A stretch of DNA of 64,000 nt from Psoroptes ovis. Taxonomy: Eukaryota > Arthropoda > Arachnida > Sarcoptiformes > Psoroptidae. The translations under genes were made by a program, and so were the position numbers. The notes beneath the pieces were generated by a model. It was not told the DNA's origin and made no database searches. It saw nothing but the letters and a program-made list of their open reading frames with translations. Below are positions 1 to 12,373 of the stretch, piece after piece; the stretch's first letter is position 1, and each line of letters opens with the position of its first letter. The stretch is taken from positions 3,162,001 to 3,226,000 of the forward strand of contig PQWQ01000004.1 in assembly GCA_002943765.1 (NCBI GenBank), read 5' to 3'.

Positions 1-381
1 CAATGCAAATGCAAAAACAACAAGAAATATTTTCGGTACCAACATTACATAAACTTGTGTGGCAACATTACCAGTGAGCGGATAATTAGGAATACGTGTC
101 CAAGTAAATGGGAGCAAACTAAACAATTGATTGAGCATTATAAGCAAATGTAATACAGCATACGTAACCAAGAGGTAGTAATTTTGAAAATTTAAACCAC
201 AAAGACAAATACCAGCTAAACAACACATAAATGCAGCCACAAATGCTGATTTTCCTGATTCATAACCATCGACAACAATTTTCGGATAAGTAAAACCCCA
301 AAATGCAGCAATAAACATTGCAACTAACATTATTATGTTGCTCACAACGAGCACATATGTCATGGCACGATATCTGTTCAT
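1..381 (-). CDS. Multi-pass membrane protein, N-terminal part (cut by window edge)
   Basis: An open frame of 127 codons runs on the minus strand from an ATG at 381 to the left edge without a stop, so only the N-terminus is present. The start is MNRYRAMTYVLV. Hydrophobic stretches lie at about residues 8-32, 45-66, 68-92 and 109-127, suggesting at least four membrane passes with very short loops. Polar residues are few and cysteines are concentrated in the second stretch (CCLAGICLC). I do not recognise the family; the layout recalls small four-pass proteins, but no diagnostic motif is visible. It is read away from a long non-coding region, so its promoter should lie just right of 381. That this is a real coding exon is fairly secure, because codon use is protein-like and differs from the flanking AT-rich DNA. 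The function is unknown. Confidence 0.7.
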   Translation of the reverse strand, partial: MNRYRAMTYVLVVSNIIMLVAMFIAAFWGFTYPKIVVDGYESGKSAFVAAFMCCLAGICLCGLNFQNYYLLVTYAVLHLLIMLNQLFSLLPFTWTRIPNYPLTGNVATQVYVMLVPKIFLVVFAFAL

Positions 382-1095
382 ACTTTAATTATTTTCATTA
401 ATAATAATAACCACATTTTCATTAATTATTTTACTTTTATAACTATTACTAATATTATTATTATTATTATCGATCGAATTGATTGATTATTTATTAATTA
501 ATCGGATTTAAAAATTGATCAATCATTCATATCATTCATTATTTATTCATTCCTTTATTTATTTATTTTTTTTCGATAATATTTCAAATGAAAATTACGT
601 AAATTTGAATGAAGAACGACGAAAAAGAAAAAATGCATAAACCAAAATTAGTTTATTTATATCAAATAATTTAAGATGAATAGTTGAATAATTAAGATAA
701 TAAATTGATATTTGAATTATTGATTATTATCAAAAAAAAAAAAAAAAAAGAAACTTGAATTAACGATATAATTTAATGCATGAAAAAAAAACTAATAATA
801 GACGGACAAACAAATATAATTAGAAATAATGATGTTTAATTTGAGAGACAGTGAGAGAGACTGATGAATAAACACATTGAAAAATTCACAGAATTAAATT
901 CACAACACTAATTAACAATTTGAAATTATAATTGTGAAAAATATATTCTAATAATAATAAAAAAAATGACCATCAAGAAACAAAAAATTGAAATTGATGA
1001 TGGATAGATAATTTAAAGATTTGAATTAATTATTAATAAATAAATAAATGGTAATAATGATGATGATGATAATTATGAAAACGAATGAATAAATA

Positions 1096-1120
1096 AATGA
1101 ATGAATGAATGAATGAATGA
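1096..1120. repeat. (AATG)n microsatellite
   Basis: About six tandem AATG tetranucleotides. Tetranucleotide runs of this type recur across the intergenic DNA of this window. Confidence 0.85.
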
Positions 1121-1192
1121 TAATAATAATCTCACTGTTTTTACGTATTAATTTGAAATTTTTATTTTTTCAATACAAAATAATAAATTCTC

Positions 1193-1214
1193 ATATATAT
1201 ATATATATATATAT
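1193..1214. repeat. (AT)n microsatellite
   Basis: About eleven AT units in uninterrupted alternation. A (GAAT)n tract lies just upstream at 1096-1120. Confidence 0.9.
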
Positions 1215-3810
1215 TTGTGATATGATTACAATTTTCACACAAATCCACTATCAATAATAGCTGAAATAATTAATAATTATAATAATATTAGGCACAAACA
1301 CTGGAAACAAATTTTGAAAAAAAAAATATTTTTGTTGATTTTAATCTTTGATTGAAATTTATTCATGATGATTTTTGGGGATGATTATTTGTACAGGAAT
1401 CAGTAATCCGAAAGTAGGTTTTTTTCCAATTCATTTTATTCATTTATCATATTTTTTTTCTCTGATTTGTTTTCACAAAATTTTGTCTTTGAATTTCACA
1501 TGGTTGTTTGATATGAATAAATTTTGATCTTATTTTTTATTTTGTTGGTTTTATGAATTCATATTCAAGTTATTTGGTTGAATTTTATTTAAAAATTTTT
1601 CGTGGAAACAAAATTTTTAAAAAATCACTGAAATTAATTATTATTTTCGATTTTTTTATTCATGAATCAAATTCATCTTTTTCGTATGCTCTGTCTAATT
1701 GTCATTGATTATCGAAGATCAATATTTTAAAAAGATGAAAACATAATCATTATTGACATTTTTATTTCAATCATCATCAAAAAAAACGAAAACTAAGAAT
1801 TGTTCATTGTTCACATTTCAACCATATATTTCATGTTATTTCAAAACATTAAAATTTTTAAGAATGAAGCGAATGATAAAAAAAAGAAAATGAAAAAAAA
1901 ACACAAAACATCAACAAATAAAAATAAATATAATAATAAATGTAATATAAATGATTATAATACAATAATAATAATAATAATTGTAACAATTGTCCCTTGA
2001 AAAAAAAAAATAAAATAAAATAACCGTAATCGTAATAATAATAATAATAATAATAATAATGATAATGGTAAGAATTATCCTTCTTTATTTTTATATTTTT
2101 GGATAAAATATAGATACAATTATATAATATTTGTAATATAACAGTCTCAAATAATGAATGCAAACTACACACAATCACTAATAATAACCAACGACAATAT
2201 CGGGCAAGAAATATATTTCTTTCTTTTATTTTTGATAATAATAATAATAATTCTTTGTACAGATTTTCCATGTATTTTTTTCTTTCATTCGAAAATATCG
2301 TATTCATATCGTATAGTCCCTACTTTCTCTCTATCTTATAAGCTTATAGCTGTGTTGAATAAAATCATGAATTTTTATTTTATTTTCATTTATTTTATTT
2401 TTATTTTACCATTCATCCATCCATCCATTCATTCATTTATTTAATATTGAAAATTCTCATTTCTTCCATCTTTTTCAAATTTTCATCATATATATATAGA
2501 AATTGAAACACTTTGGTACAATTTTTCCAAAATAATCTCTGATTTAGATGTGTATTTTATTTATTTTATTTTTTTCTTCAATATACATCTTTATCTTTAG
2601 AATATAATTGTAAATATTTCAATTGATGTGTACCAATTATATATGTGTGGTTGTATGTGTATATATATATACGAAATAAATATAATTTTTTCGAAACATT
2701 TCGTTGCTTTTGGTTCACCGAATCGTTCTTACAATAATGATAATAATAATAATAATAATAACATTGATAGAAATAAATGAAATTATATTTATTTAAATAT
2801 ACAAAAAAAAATGCCGAATTTTTCCTTTATTTTTTCACTCCTCTTCACATTCTGTTCTGTAAAGATGGAGATGTATGGTAGATATGAAGACAAAGACTTG
2901 AAGAATAACTCTTAAGATTGAATGAATCAAAATAATTCAAATAAAAGAAGGAGAAGGAGAAAGAGAAATAATAGTGGAGAGAGGTATATGAAAATTTAAT
3001 TTATAAATTACATTATCTTCATTCGTATATATAATTTTAGATAATTTCTTTTTTTTTTTTGCTTTCTAATGAATGTATTTCTAATAATCATCTATATATC
3101 AGGAGCATTATAAACACATACATGTCCAATATACATGCAAATATATAGCAAATGCCTTACAGAAATTATATTTAAAATATATTTCATTAAAGTATATCAC
3201 AAAAAAAAATCGAAATGAAATGAAATCAAATGAATTTTTCTTTTGCCAAATAATTAATCGAATTGAATTTTTTTTCAGTGAAAATACAAATACAGAAATT
3301 CAATGAATATGATTATCATTATTTTTTTTTCTCATTTCTAAATTAAAAATTCAAATAAAATCGACCAAATAATAATAAAATATTATTCCGAACATTTAAA
3401 CAAATACAAATAACCAATGATCGACAGTATTAATGGTCTCGTTGGTTATCTGTCTGTCGATGGTCGTTGTTGTAGGGTAGACAAACGCAAAGTAAGACAA
3501 AGTAGCAAACAAAACATGTGATCATAACAAATAATGACATAACCTGATATGTATGAATGTGTATCATCTTTATTTTCAATTATTATTATTATCATTATTT
3601 GCAAACACTCATGAACATTATATATATATACTGATACATATAAACACAACGTATATATTGTATATTAAGGAACCAATTCCAGATACGTGGAATGAACAGT
3701 GAATCATATATATATATAGAAATTGAATTTATATTTCAACTTGAAAAAAGAAAAACAAATTTCAAATTATTAGATAGATATCGGTAAAGTGAAATAATAT
3801 TAAATGAATA

Positions 3811-3835
3811 TCATCATCATCATCATCATCATCAT
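3811..3835. repeat. (TCA)n microsatellite
   Basis: Eight tandem TCA units. A similar tract lies at about 5670-5695. Confidence 0.85.
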
Positions 3836-4201
3836 ATATACATGTGTGAATTGTTACCATTTGAAAATCATTATTATTATCATTGTCATTGTTGTTGTTG
3901 GCCAACTTACACACACACACATTTGACGATATTGCCTAGACATACAATGACAATCAATTGTTATATAATAATGATAATAATAATGAAAACAGTAAAATAT
4001 GTGAATTGGTACGGGGCAAGAAAAAAAAATGAAATTATAATGAAAATGGAAATTTTTATTTTTTCAAAAAAAAAAAATCTCAAAAATTTCTTGGATTATT
4101 TTAATATTTTCTTCTTCTTTTTTTTCTCTGTTGTCAAATCGGAAAAAATTTATTCAAAATTTATTGAAAAAAAAAATTTCAAGTCAAATGCCTGTCGTAA
4201 A

Positions 4202-4230
4202 TTTGCATCCGAAATCATTTCGGATGCAAA
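4202..4230. repeat. Perfect 14-bp inverted repeat, 1-nt spacer
   Basis: Left arm TTTGCATCCGAAAT (4202-4215), spacer C, right arm ATTTCGGATGCAAA (4217-4230). The arms are exactly complementary. It is more GC-rich than its surroundings and has no coding context. It could be a hairpin or a near-palindromic protein-binding site. Confidence 0.9.
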
Positions 4231-6206
4231 AAATGAAAATATGAAATTATTATATTGCTTATGTCAAAAAAAAATTTTTCATTTTCATCCGAAAAAAAAA
4301 TGGAATGAAATGAAATGAAAATACGAAATAATTGAAATTGTTTTCCATAATTTTAATTTTCAAAATTGCATTTGAATTTTTTTTTCTTGTATTTTATTTT
4401 ATTTTCAATTTTATTTATTTTATTTCATTTTTTCCTAGTCTCAAGTATAAATAATCAAAAGTTTCAAAAATATTAAAAACGAAAAAAATTCAAATAAATT
4501 TTTTTTTTTTTGAGTCCAATTTTGGCAGGGAAGCAAACATTCATTTATTTTCACTCTCCAAAATAATTGCTGCTTGGTTTTTGCCTTGAAATTTTTTTTT
4601 TGCTTATAATTTGAATATTTCTTGTGGAAAAATAAGAAAAATTGTACCTTTAACTTGATAGAATGATTTCAATTATTTTGTATAAGCAGTTTTCCTTCTT
4701 CAAAGAAAATAGAGATTTCAATGAATTCGTCTAATTAACTATATAATCTTTTCCTGAGCCTAAAATAAATGGAATAAAATTTGATACAATTCTTGGATGT
4801 TTGAATATATGAAAAAGGGATTCTTTTTTCCTCAACTTTTTCACTTTGTTTTCTCTTAGATTTCATTATTATTATTATTGAAATTGTTTTCATTTATTTC
4901 ATTCCATAATCATTATTATCATTGTTTCTATTACTGTTATCCAAACATGAATGGACTTTACAACTTGAATTGAAAATTCAAGTTTTTTCGCTTTGAACTA
5001 ACACTTATACACTACATGAATGAATGTATGTCTAATTAATTATTATCATCGCAATGAGAAACAATAATGAGAAAAATCATTGAAAAAAAATATATAATTA
5101 ATTAATCGAAATATTATTATTATTTGTATCGAATTTTAAATTATTTATGACTATTTATAATCATTTTATGTTCACTTGTTCATTATTCATTATTTAATGC
5201 TTGGGAAATAATAATAATAAATAAATAAATAAATGAAATATTCAAAATTAGGATTTATTTTCGCTTGAAGCCACTGTGTGTTACATGAATTATTATATCC
5301 ATAATTAATTTTTACGCCCAATTTCCGATTTCTTCCGAATCAAGTCTTTGTTTTCTATTTTTTTTTTGGTTCTAATTTGATGGAAAATAAATCTGATTAT
5401 CCCATGTATTGAATGATATTTAATTATTTTCTCAAAAAAAATTTCCAATTATTTTTTTGATCAAAATTCAATTTTTGTATTCATTAATTTTTTGTGTTCA
5501 TTGAATTTGAGATTGAATTCGTCTTGACTTTACAGCGCTCAGCATCTTATATTCATTCTGCATTTATTTTCAGTCTTAGAAAAAAAAGTTTCAAGAGAAA
5601 ATCTTGAAATTCAATTCAGGATTCAATCTAAGATTGAATGTATTCTAAGGTTTTTACTTTTACGATTTTCCATCATCATCATCATCATCATCATCAACAT
5701 TATTATTATCGAATTAACAACATGAATGAAAGATGAAATAAAATTTGAAATCACGTCAAAACATATTTTAACAAGAATATTTTTACACGAAAACATTCTT
5801 GATACATTACATGATTATGAAATTGTTGTACACAAAACAATTATAATAATAATAATAATAATATCATTGAGTTGAATTTGGTTTTCATGAGTGGAAATTT
5901 AATTTAATTCAATTCAATTTAATCATAATAATAATCATTCAAATGTTCTCTCTCTCTCTTTAGAAAAAGGGTGTCGATTGATGTTAATGTTCATGTTGAT
6001 GGTGTTGTTGTTTGATGGGTTTTTGCTGTCAAAGTAAATTCATTATTCTGGTTTTCAACAGAAATTAATCGTCTTATTCTGGTTTTTTTTATTTTGGTAA
6101 GAATATAAAGAAATGTTGAGATAATATAAAAAAATGAAATGAAATTAAATCATTTTCTAACATTGAAAATGGATAAAAATCCAACAAGAGAAAACCATAA
6201 GACATG

Positions 6207-6248
6207 CACTGAATTTATTGTGTTAAATTCAACACAATAAACTCAATG
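6207..6248. repeat. Hairpin with 18-bp arms, 6-nt loop
   Basis: The arms at 6207-6224 and 6231-6248 pair at 16 of 18 positions, with a perfect inner 11-bp stem (TTTATTGTGTT / AACACAATAAA) and loop AAATTC. It lies in non-coding DNA. It could be a small foldback element or a structured RNA; no homology is known to me. Confidence 0.85.
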
Positions 6249-9121
6249 TATTTCGGATGTGTTTTCATCAAAAATAAAAATTGTTATAATTTAATGATAA
6301 TTGCATGTTTAACAATGTTTTGACACCGAAAAACACGATTATTTGGATTATTTAATCCGATTTCCATGATTGTAAAGAATCAAATTTTACACACAAATTT
6401 CAATACAAAGATTCGGGTATTCTTTTATTCTGAGCTTTAAAATTTCTCATTGAAACAAATAAGAACAATGAAATGATTGATCGAAAGTCGATTGATCGAT
6501 TCTTTTGTTGAAGAATTGATCGAATTGTGTTTGAAGGCTCATTGTTTCAACGAAAGTTTGTTATTTCAAATTTTAATTTTAAAAATAAATAAAAATAGAT
6601 GAAACATATATATGTATATATTTTCATTTCTGTATTTGATTTAAAAATTTAATTATAATGACAAATATGAAATATGAAATTTTGAAAAAATATCACAGAC
6701 AAATATCGCAGACAAACGTAAAAAAAAATTGATTTTCTTTGATTGTTTTTTGTATTTTAAAATTTTACGAAAAAAATGAAATTATTAAGATGAAATTGAA
6801 TTCGTTCTATTTCCATTTTCGATTACGAAATTTTGTTCATTTGTTCATTGAACAATAAAAATTATTTGTTCAACCAAAGCATACGGTCGAAAATTACAGT
6901 GAACAAACGGTGTGATTTCATATGTGATTTGAAAAATGTTTTGCAAATATCTTGTCATTGATTTTTCTATTTTTTTTGAGGAAGAACTCATGAATCCTTC
7001 CAAAATTCAGTTCCTTGAGCATTTTCCGAAATTTATCGTATACGAGTACATTTGTTTTATTTCAATTTTCAAATTTTCAATTTTCAAATTTTCCTTAATG
7101 ATTTAGGTTGTTGTTCGATTCCCTCCAGGGAAATGGTCCTCGGATACATAAACACAGGCTTGAAATATTTGAAACAAAATTGAAACAAATTGAATCATTC
7201 AAATCGTTTGAATCATTGGAATCATTTGAAGCCCATAACCTTATAAACACCATGGCATTCTGTGTATACATAAATCAAACATTTAAATGATTTGAAATTA
7301 GAGAAAATTTTCTTATATTTACTTCGAGATTAAATTAAAAGTTTGTTTTCAATTTTTTTCGAGCAAAGAAATTGAATTGAATCGTATCGATTTGAATTCG
7401 TCAATCGATCAATGATTGGTGAATACAGCAATCATTGAAATGAAATGAAATCAATTGAATTGATTTGCCAAATGATTCATTCATTTGCACAAAATCAAAT
7501 TCCCGAATCAATACAATTTCGCATCATTTGAAATTCATTAATTTTTTCTTCCATTGAATTCTGGTGGCTCCAAATCATTTAATCAATGAATAATGAATAA
7601 ATATTCATTGATTTCATTGCATTCTCATTTGATTTATGAATTTTTTCATTTAAAATCAAATTTTAGCTTTCAAATTTCTCATTTTACATATTTTGATTGA
7701 TTCGTTTATCGATTTTGTATTTCTCAGATCGTTTTGTTTGTATTTCTTGGGCCATTTTGCTCGTTTTTCTATGATTTTCTTCGATTCTGCTGTCTTGACT
7801 GTTTGTTTATCCGTTTATTTACTTTTGATTATTGTTATTTTGATTATTTTGATCCATTTATCAATTGCCAGGGCTGTTGCATCAGCTTGTCAACACGATT
7901 GCTTGTCAGTTGCTGGTGACAATCTAAATTTTTTCTCTAAAATCAAACAAACAAGAATAAACATACACTCGAAAACATTCATTTAATTTATAATTTGAAA
8001 TTTGAAACTCGAAATATATTTGATTTTTGATTGAAATTTCTTTTTTTTTATTTAAAAGAAAATAAAATACGTCAAGAATTTCAAGTTTTTTTTTCGCTAT
8101 CAATTTCCATCGATTGTTCAATCATTTCCATTGTTTGATGATTGAAAATTTCAAGATTTTTTCAATTCAAAATTTGATTTCTTTGAAATGATAAAAGTTT
8201 TCCCGAATAGATAATACACAAAGATTCACCATTGTTTTGCCATTATTAAGAATTTTGTATTGTATTTATTATATTCTGTAAGATTCACTCTAATTTTCAA
8301 TTATAAAATTTTCTTTACTATGAAACATTTAATAGAATCATTGATTGAATCAATCATTGAATGAGTGAATAAATGTTAAAATTGGTGAATACAAAACCAA
8401 TACAAAACCAAAAACGAAACAAAACAAGACGATCCAGACGAAATGATTCAAATGAGAGAATCTTGAATGAATCTAATGACAATTATTTTCAAAGAAACAA
8501 TTGAGAAAATAATGAAGATAATGGAAAATTCAGAAAAATTCTATCCAAAATTTCAAATGAAAAGAATTCGATCAACCCTTTTGTTCTTGGATCGTTGTCT
8601 GAATCATTTTCCATTCAATTCAATGATTGATTTTCTTTGTGTGTATTTGATTGATTGAATGGTTTAATTTACGTTGGGATATTCATTCTTTGAATCAGAG
8701 AAATTTGAAACAACAAATCAAATTTAAAATCAAAAATCTTGAAAATCACCAATTCTGCTGCCATCCAACGACTTTGAATTGAAAAATGAAAAAATTATTT
8801 TTGTTTATTTCGATTGTCCATGTGTTTTTTAAATTTCATCGATCAAATTTCAGTTTGAATTTAAATTGAAAAATCGATGAAAATAAAACCAGTTTTTTTT
8901 CTTTTGATTATGTCATAATCTTCGTTTTCATTCATATATTTGGCTCAAATAATTTCGACAAGTCATCAAGTCATTTTTCGTTCTTGAATGTAGTTAAACT
9001 TGTTTCAAGTTTGTTTTAATTTTTCATTTTTTTTCAATCGAAAATTTGAGTCAAATTCAATCACCAATTTTCCATTTATTCGTTGATTAATTTTAATTTG
9101 AACAAAAATAAATGAAAAACA

Positions 9122-10469
9122 ATGAAAACAATCACAGTGAAAGCACCGGTAAACATTGCTGTAATCAAATATTGTAAGTCATTTTCAATGATTTAAATAA
9201 TTTAATTTAATTCTAATTTGGATATTTATTTAATTTGTTCAAAAGGGGGTAAAAAAGATGAAAATTTAATCATACCACTGAATGATTCAATCAGTGGAAC
9301 ATTATCGATGGATCATCTTTGCTCAACAACGACAATAGCATTAAGCGATAAATTTACATCGAATCGTATGTGGTTAAATGATGAAGAAGTGATTATCAAT
9401 GATAATAAACGTTTAATACGTTGTATTGATGAAGGTTTTTGACCATATTCAATTATTTTAAATTGTTTTTAATTAATTTTTGTCTTCTTCTTAAATAGTT
9501 AAGAAAATGATTGAATCCAAAAATCTTTGGCCATCAAATTATTATGTTCATATTTGTTCCAAAAATAATTTTCCAACTGCAGCCGGTTTAGCATCATCAG
9601 CAGCTGGTTATGCTTGTCTTTGTTTTGCTTTATGTAAATTATTTGAAATCGATGATCATAGCGTTATATCATCATTAGCTCGGCTAGGATCAGGTTCTGC
9701 ATGTCGATCAATTTATGGTGGTTTTGTTCGTTGGATTGCAGGCCATAATCATCAAACATCCATTGCCAAGCAAATCATTTCGGAAAATGAATGGCCTGAA
9801 ATGCGTGTATTGATATGTGTAGTGAATGATCAACGTAAAGATGTATCGAGTACGAATGGAATGAAAACAAGTAAAGAAACAAGTTCATTATTAAAATATC
9901 GTTGTCAATATATTGTCGATGAACATTGTCAAGAAATTACTGAAGCAATTATGAATAAAGATTTCAATAAATTTGCTAAAATAACTATGAAAGATTCAAA
10001 TCAATTTCATTCAATATGTCAAGACACATATCCACCGATCAAATATCTGAATGAAACATCATGGTCAATCATTAATTTAATACATTTCATCAATACGAAT
10101 ATTTCAAATAATACAAATATTGCATGTTATACATTCGATGCTGGTCCAAACGCATGTATCTATTGTTTAGAACAAAATGTGCCAATCATATTGAAATCGA
10201 TCAGTTATTTGAATCATTCCAAACAACAAATAGAAATAAAAGGAATACAATATGAAAATTTAGAGAATTTCAATATTGATCAGAAAATTATTAATTTTAT
10301 TGATAATTATAGAACTAAATATTTTAACTCTGATTATGATCAAACAAAATTAAAATATATAATTTCAACGTGTTTAGGAAGCGGACCAAAAATTATTACC
10401 AATCATTTCAATGATTTTGATTGTCTACTTAATGAAAGTAATGGTTTACCTAAAACAATGAACAAATGA
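9122..10469 (+). CDS. MVD: Mevalonate diphosphate decarboxylase (three exons)
   Basis: Catalyses the ATP-dependent decarboxylation of mevalonate 5-diphosphate to isopentenyl diphosphate, the last committed step of the mevalonate pathway that feeds farnesyl, dolichol and ubiquinone synthesis. Exons: 9122-9173, 9246-9434, 9499-10469. The joins T|GG (Trp18) and G|TT (Val81) keep frame and give 403 residues, the family's usual length. The N-terminus MKTITVKAPVNIAVIKYWGK is diagnostic. The GHMP ATP-binding loop lies at about residues 106-117 (PTAAGLASSAAG), a GSGSACRS segment at 144-151, and the catalytic Asp at about 294 in YTFDAGPNA. An earlier ATG at 9112 is out of frame. The first donor is GTAAGT; the second is the weaker GTTTTT. 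The gene is convergent with SPO11, with 156 bp between stop codons. Nothing essential appears missing. Confidence 0.96.
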
Positions 10470-10493
10470 TAATATCAATTAAGTTTTAATTTG

Positions 10494-10499
10494 AATAAA
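10494..10499 (+). other. Poly(A) signal of MVD
   Basis: AATAAA lies 25 nt after the MVD stop codon, a usual distance for a 3' end signal. It sits inside the 156-bp gap shared with the convergent SPO11 gene. Confidence 0.55.
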
Positions 10500-10625
10500 T
10501 AACTTACTTTTTCTCATAAAAAAAAGAAATCATTTCACGGAATAAAGTCGATTTGTTTTGGAAAAAATGAATTTTCACAAATTTACTTTCGTTGATTTTT
10601 TTTCTCGCAAATAATTCTCAAATAT

Positions 10626-12373
10626 TCAAACCCAGATTCCATATTTTATTTTATATGGCAAATATTCTTCAACCAAAAAATTAGGACTATAATCTAATAG
10701 ATCTTGGATTTCTACTTTGAATTTCTTATCTCTCAAACTTGTGATCTCTTCTGTCCATAAAGCGTTTTTTTTAATATCTTCACGTGCTAACAATGATTTG
10801 AATTTTGTTAAATCTCGTTTAGAATGTTTTTTTCCTTGCATTTTGAACTGTTCTATATCACCAGCTGTGATTCCCATCCATTTGATACTCGGAACAATTA
10901 AACGATGATTTTGGAAAGCTGATGCTAAAGATCCATATTTATATGATACGACTAAATCAATGCCATATGCATTAGCATCAACTAAAGCAAAAACTGGCAA
11001 GTGATATTTGAACCATAATTGTTGCAAAAAATTTCTTGATTTCAAATCTGGATATCCAGAAGAAGTTATCATTATCAACGGATACTTATCACCAATGCCA
11101 TTAACGATGAGATTGATGAAAATCGAAAATTTTTCCACAATAAGGATGAATTTTGCAGTTGTTTCACCTAATTGATATTCTTTGTCATCATCCGGTATAC
11201 GAATTGGTGTTGTACAATTCGGTTCATAAATAATTCTATTTCGAGAACTTTTCAAAGTTAAACTGCCAAAACAATAACCCTTTGATGAAACTGTAGTATC
11301 AATATCGAATCGAGTTACGCCAATAGTGCAACAAATGTCATTAATTAATGGTGTAATTTCTCCATATTTATGTGATAAATGACTCTGGTAGTAAAGATCT
11401 CTAGGCCCGGTTTTTTGATTGTGTTTCAAATTGTCAATTAAACGATCAATGAGCCAACAATATTTTTCTATTCGATTTGAATCTTTCAAAAGGATCTTTT
11501 TGTAACAAACTTTGCTTGTATCAATAGCCACACCAGTTTTAGTTGAAAATTTAATGTTTTTTGTTGATTTTATAACCTGTATGAAAATATTAAAACAATC
11601 AGTCCATGATTCAATCATAGTCGATGATAACTTACCTCGTAAATAATATTTGATTTCTTTTTTTTCTTATTTTTCTTTTTTGATTTATCATTTTGGGTCA
11701 TATCGAAAAATACTTTGGAACCATTTTTTTTACAATAAGTATGGTCAAAGGGTTCATCTTGTTCCTCTAATTTTACCAATTCTCTAAGAAAACGAAATTT
11801 GAGCTGTTTCAATTTTTCGATCACCGATTTTTTTGATAATACAGGAAAATTTTCGTTGACATATCTTATGAATTCGATGATCAACTCTGGTTGATACAAT
11901 TGTTCCAAATCTATGTAGCACCATTTTGTATTTTCTGGATTCGTAATGCCAAGAGCATCCCAGGTCACTGGTTCATCTTCACTTGGTAATTTAACCGGCT
12001 CTATTTGGACGTTTGTTTGTCTTGCGAATGCTTCATCAATATTCATGAAATGAAAACTGTCCACATCAATTAAATCAGAATCGAAAATACTAGCAGTATT
12101 TTTACATGGTCCACTTGTTCCTGGAAAGTTGAGAAAATTCAAACAACTTTCACATTCACAATTAGTGTCAATAAATTTAGATGGTGAACTTTTCAACAAT
12201 TGTCCACTGTTATAAGCCGAATCTTGGCTAAAATTTTGTTGTCTTTGTTGTTTCAAATAATTTTCGAACGAATCTTCTTCATCATCATCATCATTATCAT
12301 GTTTTCTTTTAGTGGTCCGGTGATACTCTTCATATCTATCACCATAAATCAATCTTGCAATTGCTTCTTCCAT
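10626..12373 (-). CDS. SPO11: SPO11 meiotic double-strand-break transesterase (two exons)
   Basis: SPO11 is the TopoVI-A-like protein that starts meiotic recombination by cutting DNA through a covalent tyrosyl link. Exons: 12373-11636 and 11576-10626, with a 59-bp intron (GTAAGT...CAG) between complete codons, giving 562 residues. The first ~246 residues are a low-similarity extension with acidic (DDDDEED) and basic (KKKNKKKKK) runs. The core follows. The catalytic winged-helix motif RDLYYQ has tandem Tyr308/309. The Toprim part has VEK (Glu394), SSGYPDL, then VDANAYGID (Asp446, Asn448), and the C-terminus ends VEEYLPYKIKYGIWV. The core matches animal SPO11 along its whole length. Oddities: the second Asp of the metal-binding DxD is Asn, the next Pro is Ala, and the usual GKG is SSG. 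The protein is longer than the ~400 residues typical of vertebrates, and the gene has one intron. Confidence 0.93.

Larger units (their letters stand above)
382..9121. other. Long non-coding region, 8.7 kb
   Basis: No convincing gene was found. The open frames here are short and built from A/T homopolymers and simple repeats, and many begin at TTG or CTG rather than ATG. It holds numerous microsatellites, two strong hairpins (4202-4230 and 6207-6248) and CAT/CAA tracts. It separates the divergent membrane-protein gene on the left from MVD on the right, so it should include both promoters; none could be pinpointed. Confidence 0.6.

Noticed and set aside
1858..2307. 149-residue minus-strand open frame
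   Set aside because: Composed of Leu/Tyr/His runs from TAA/TTA microsatellites; no protein-like character.
3842..4318. 158-residue plus-strand open frame
   Set aside because: Lys/Asn/Phe-rich translation of A/T homopolymers; it also runs through the palindrome at 4202-4230.
9112..9121. Upstream ATG before MVD
   Set aside because: Out of frame and stops after 21 codons; the ATG at 9122 gives the conserved N-terminus.
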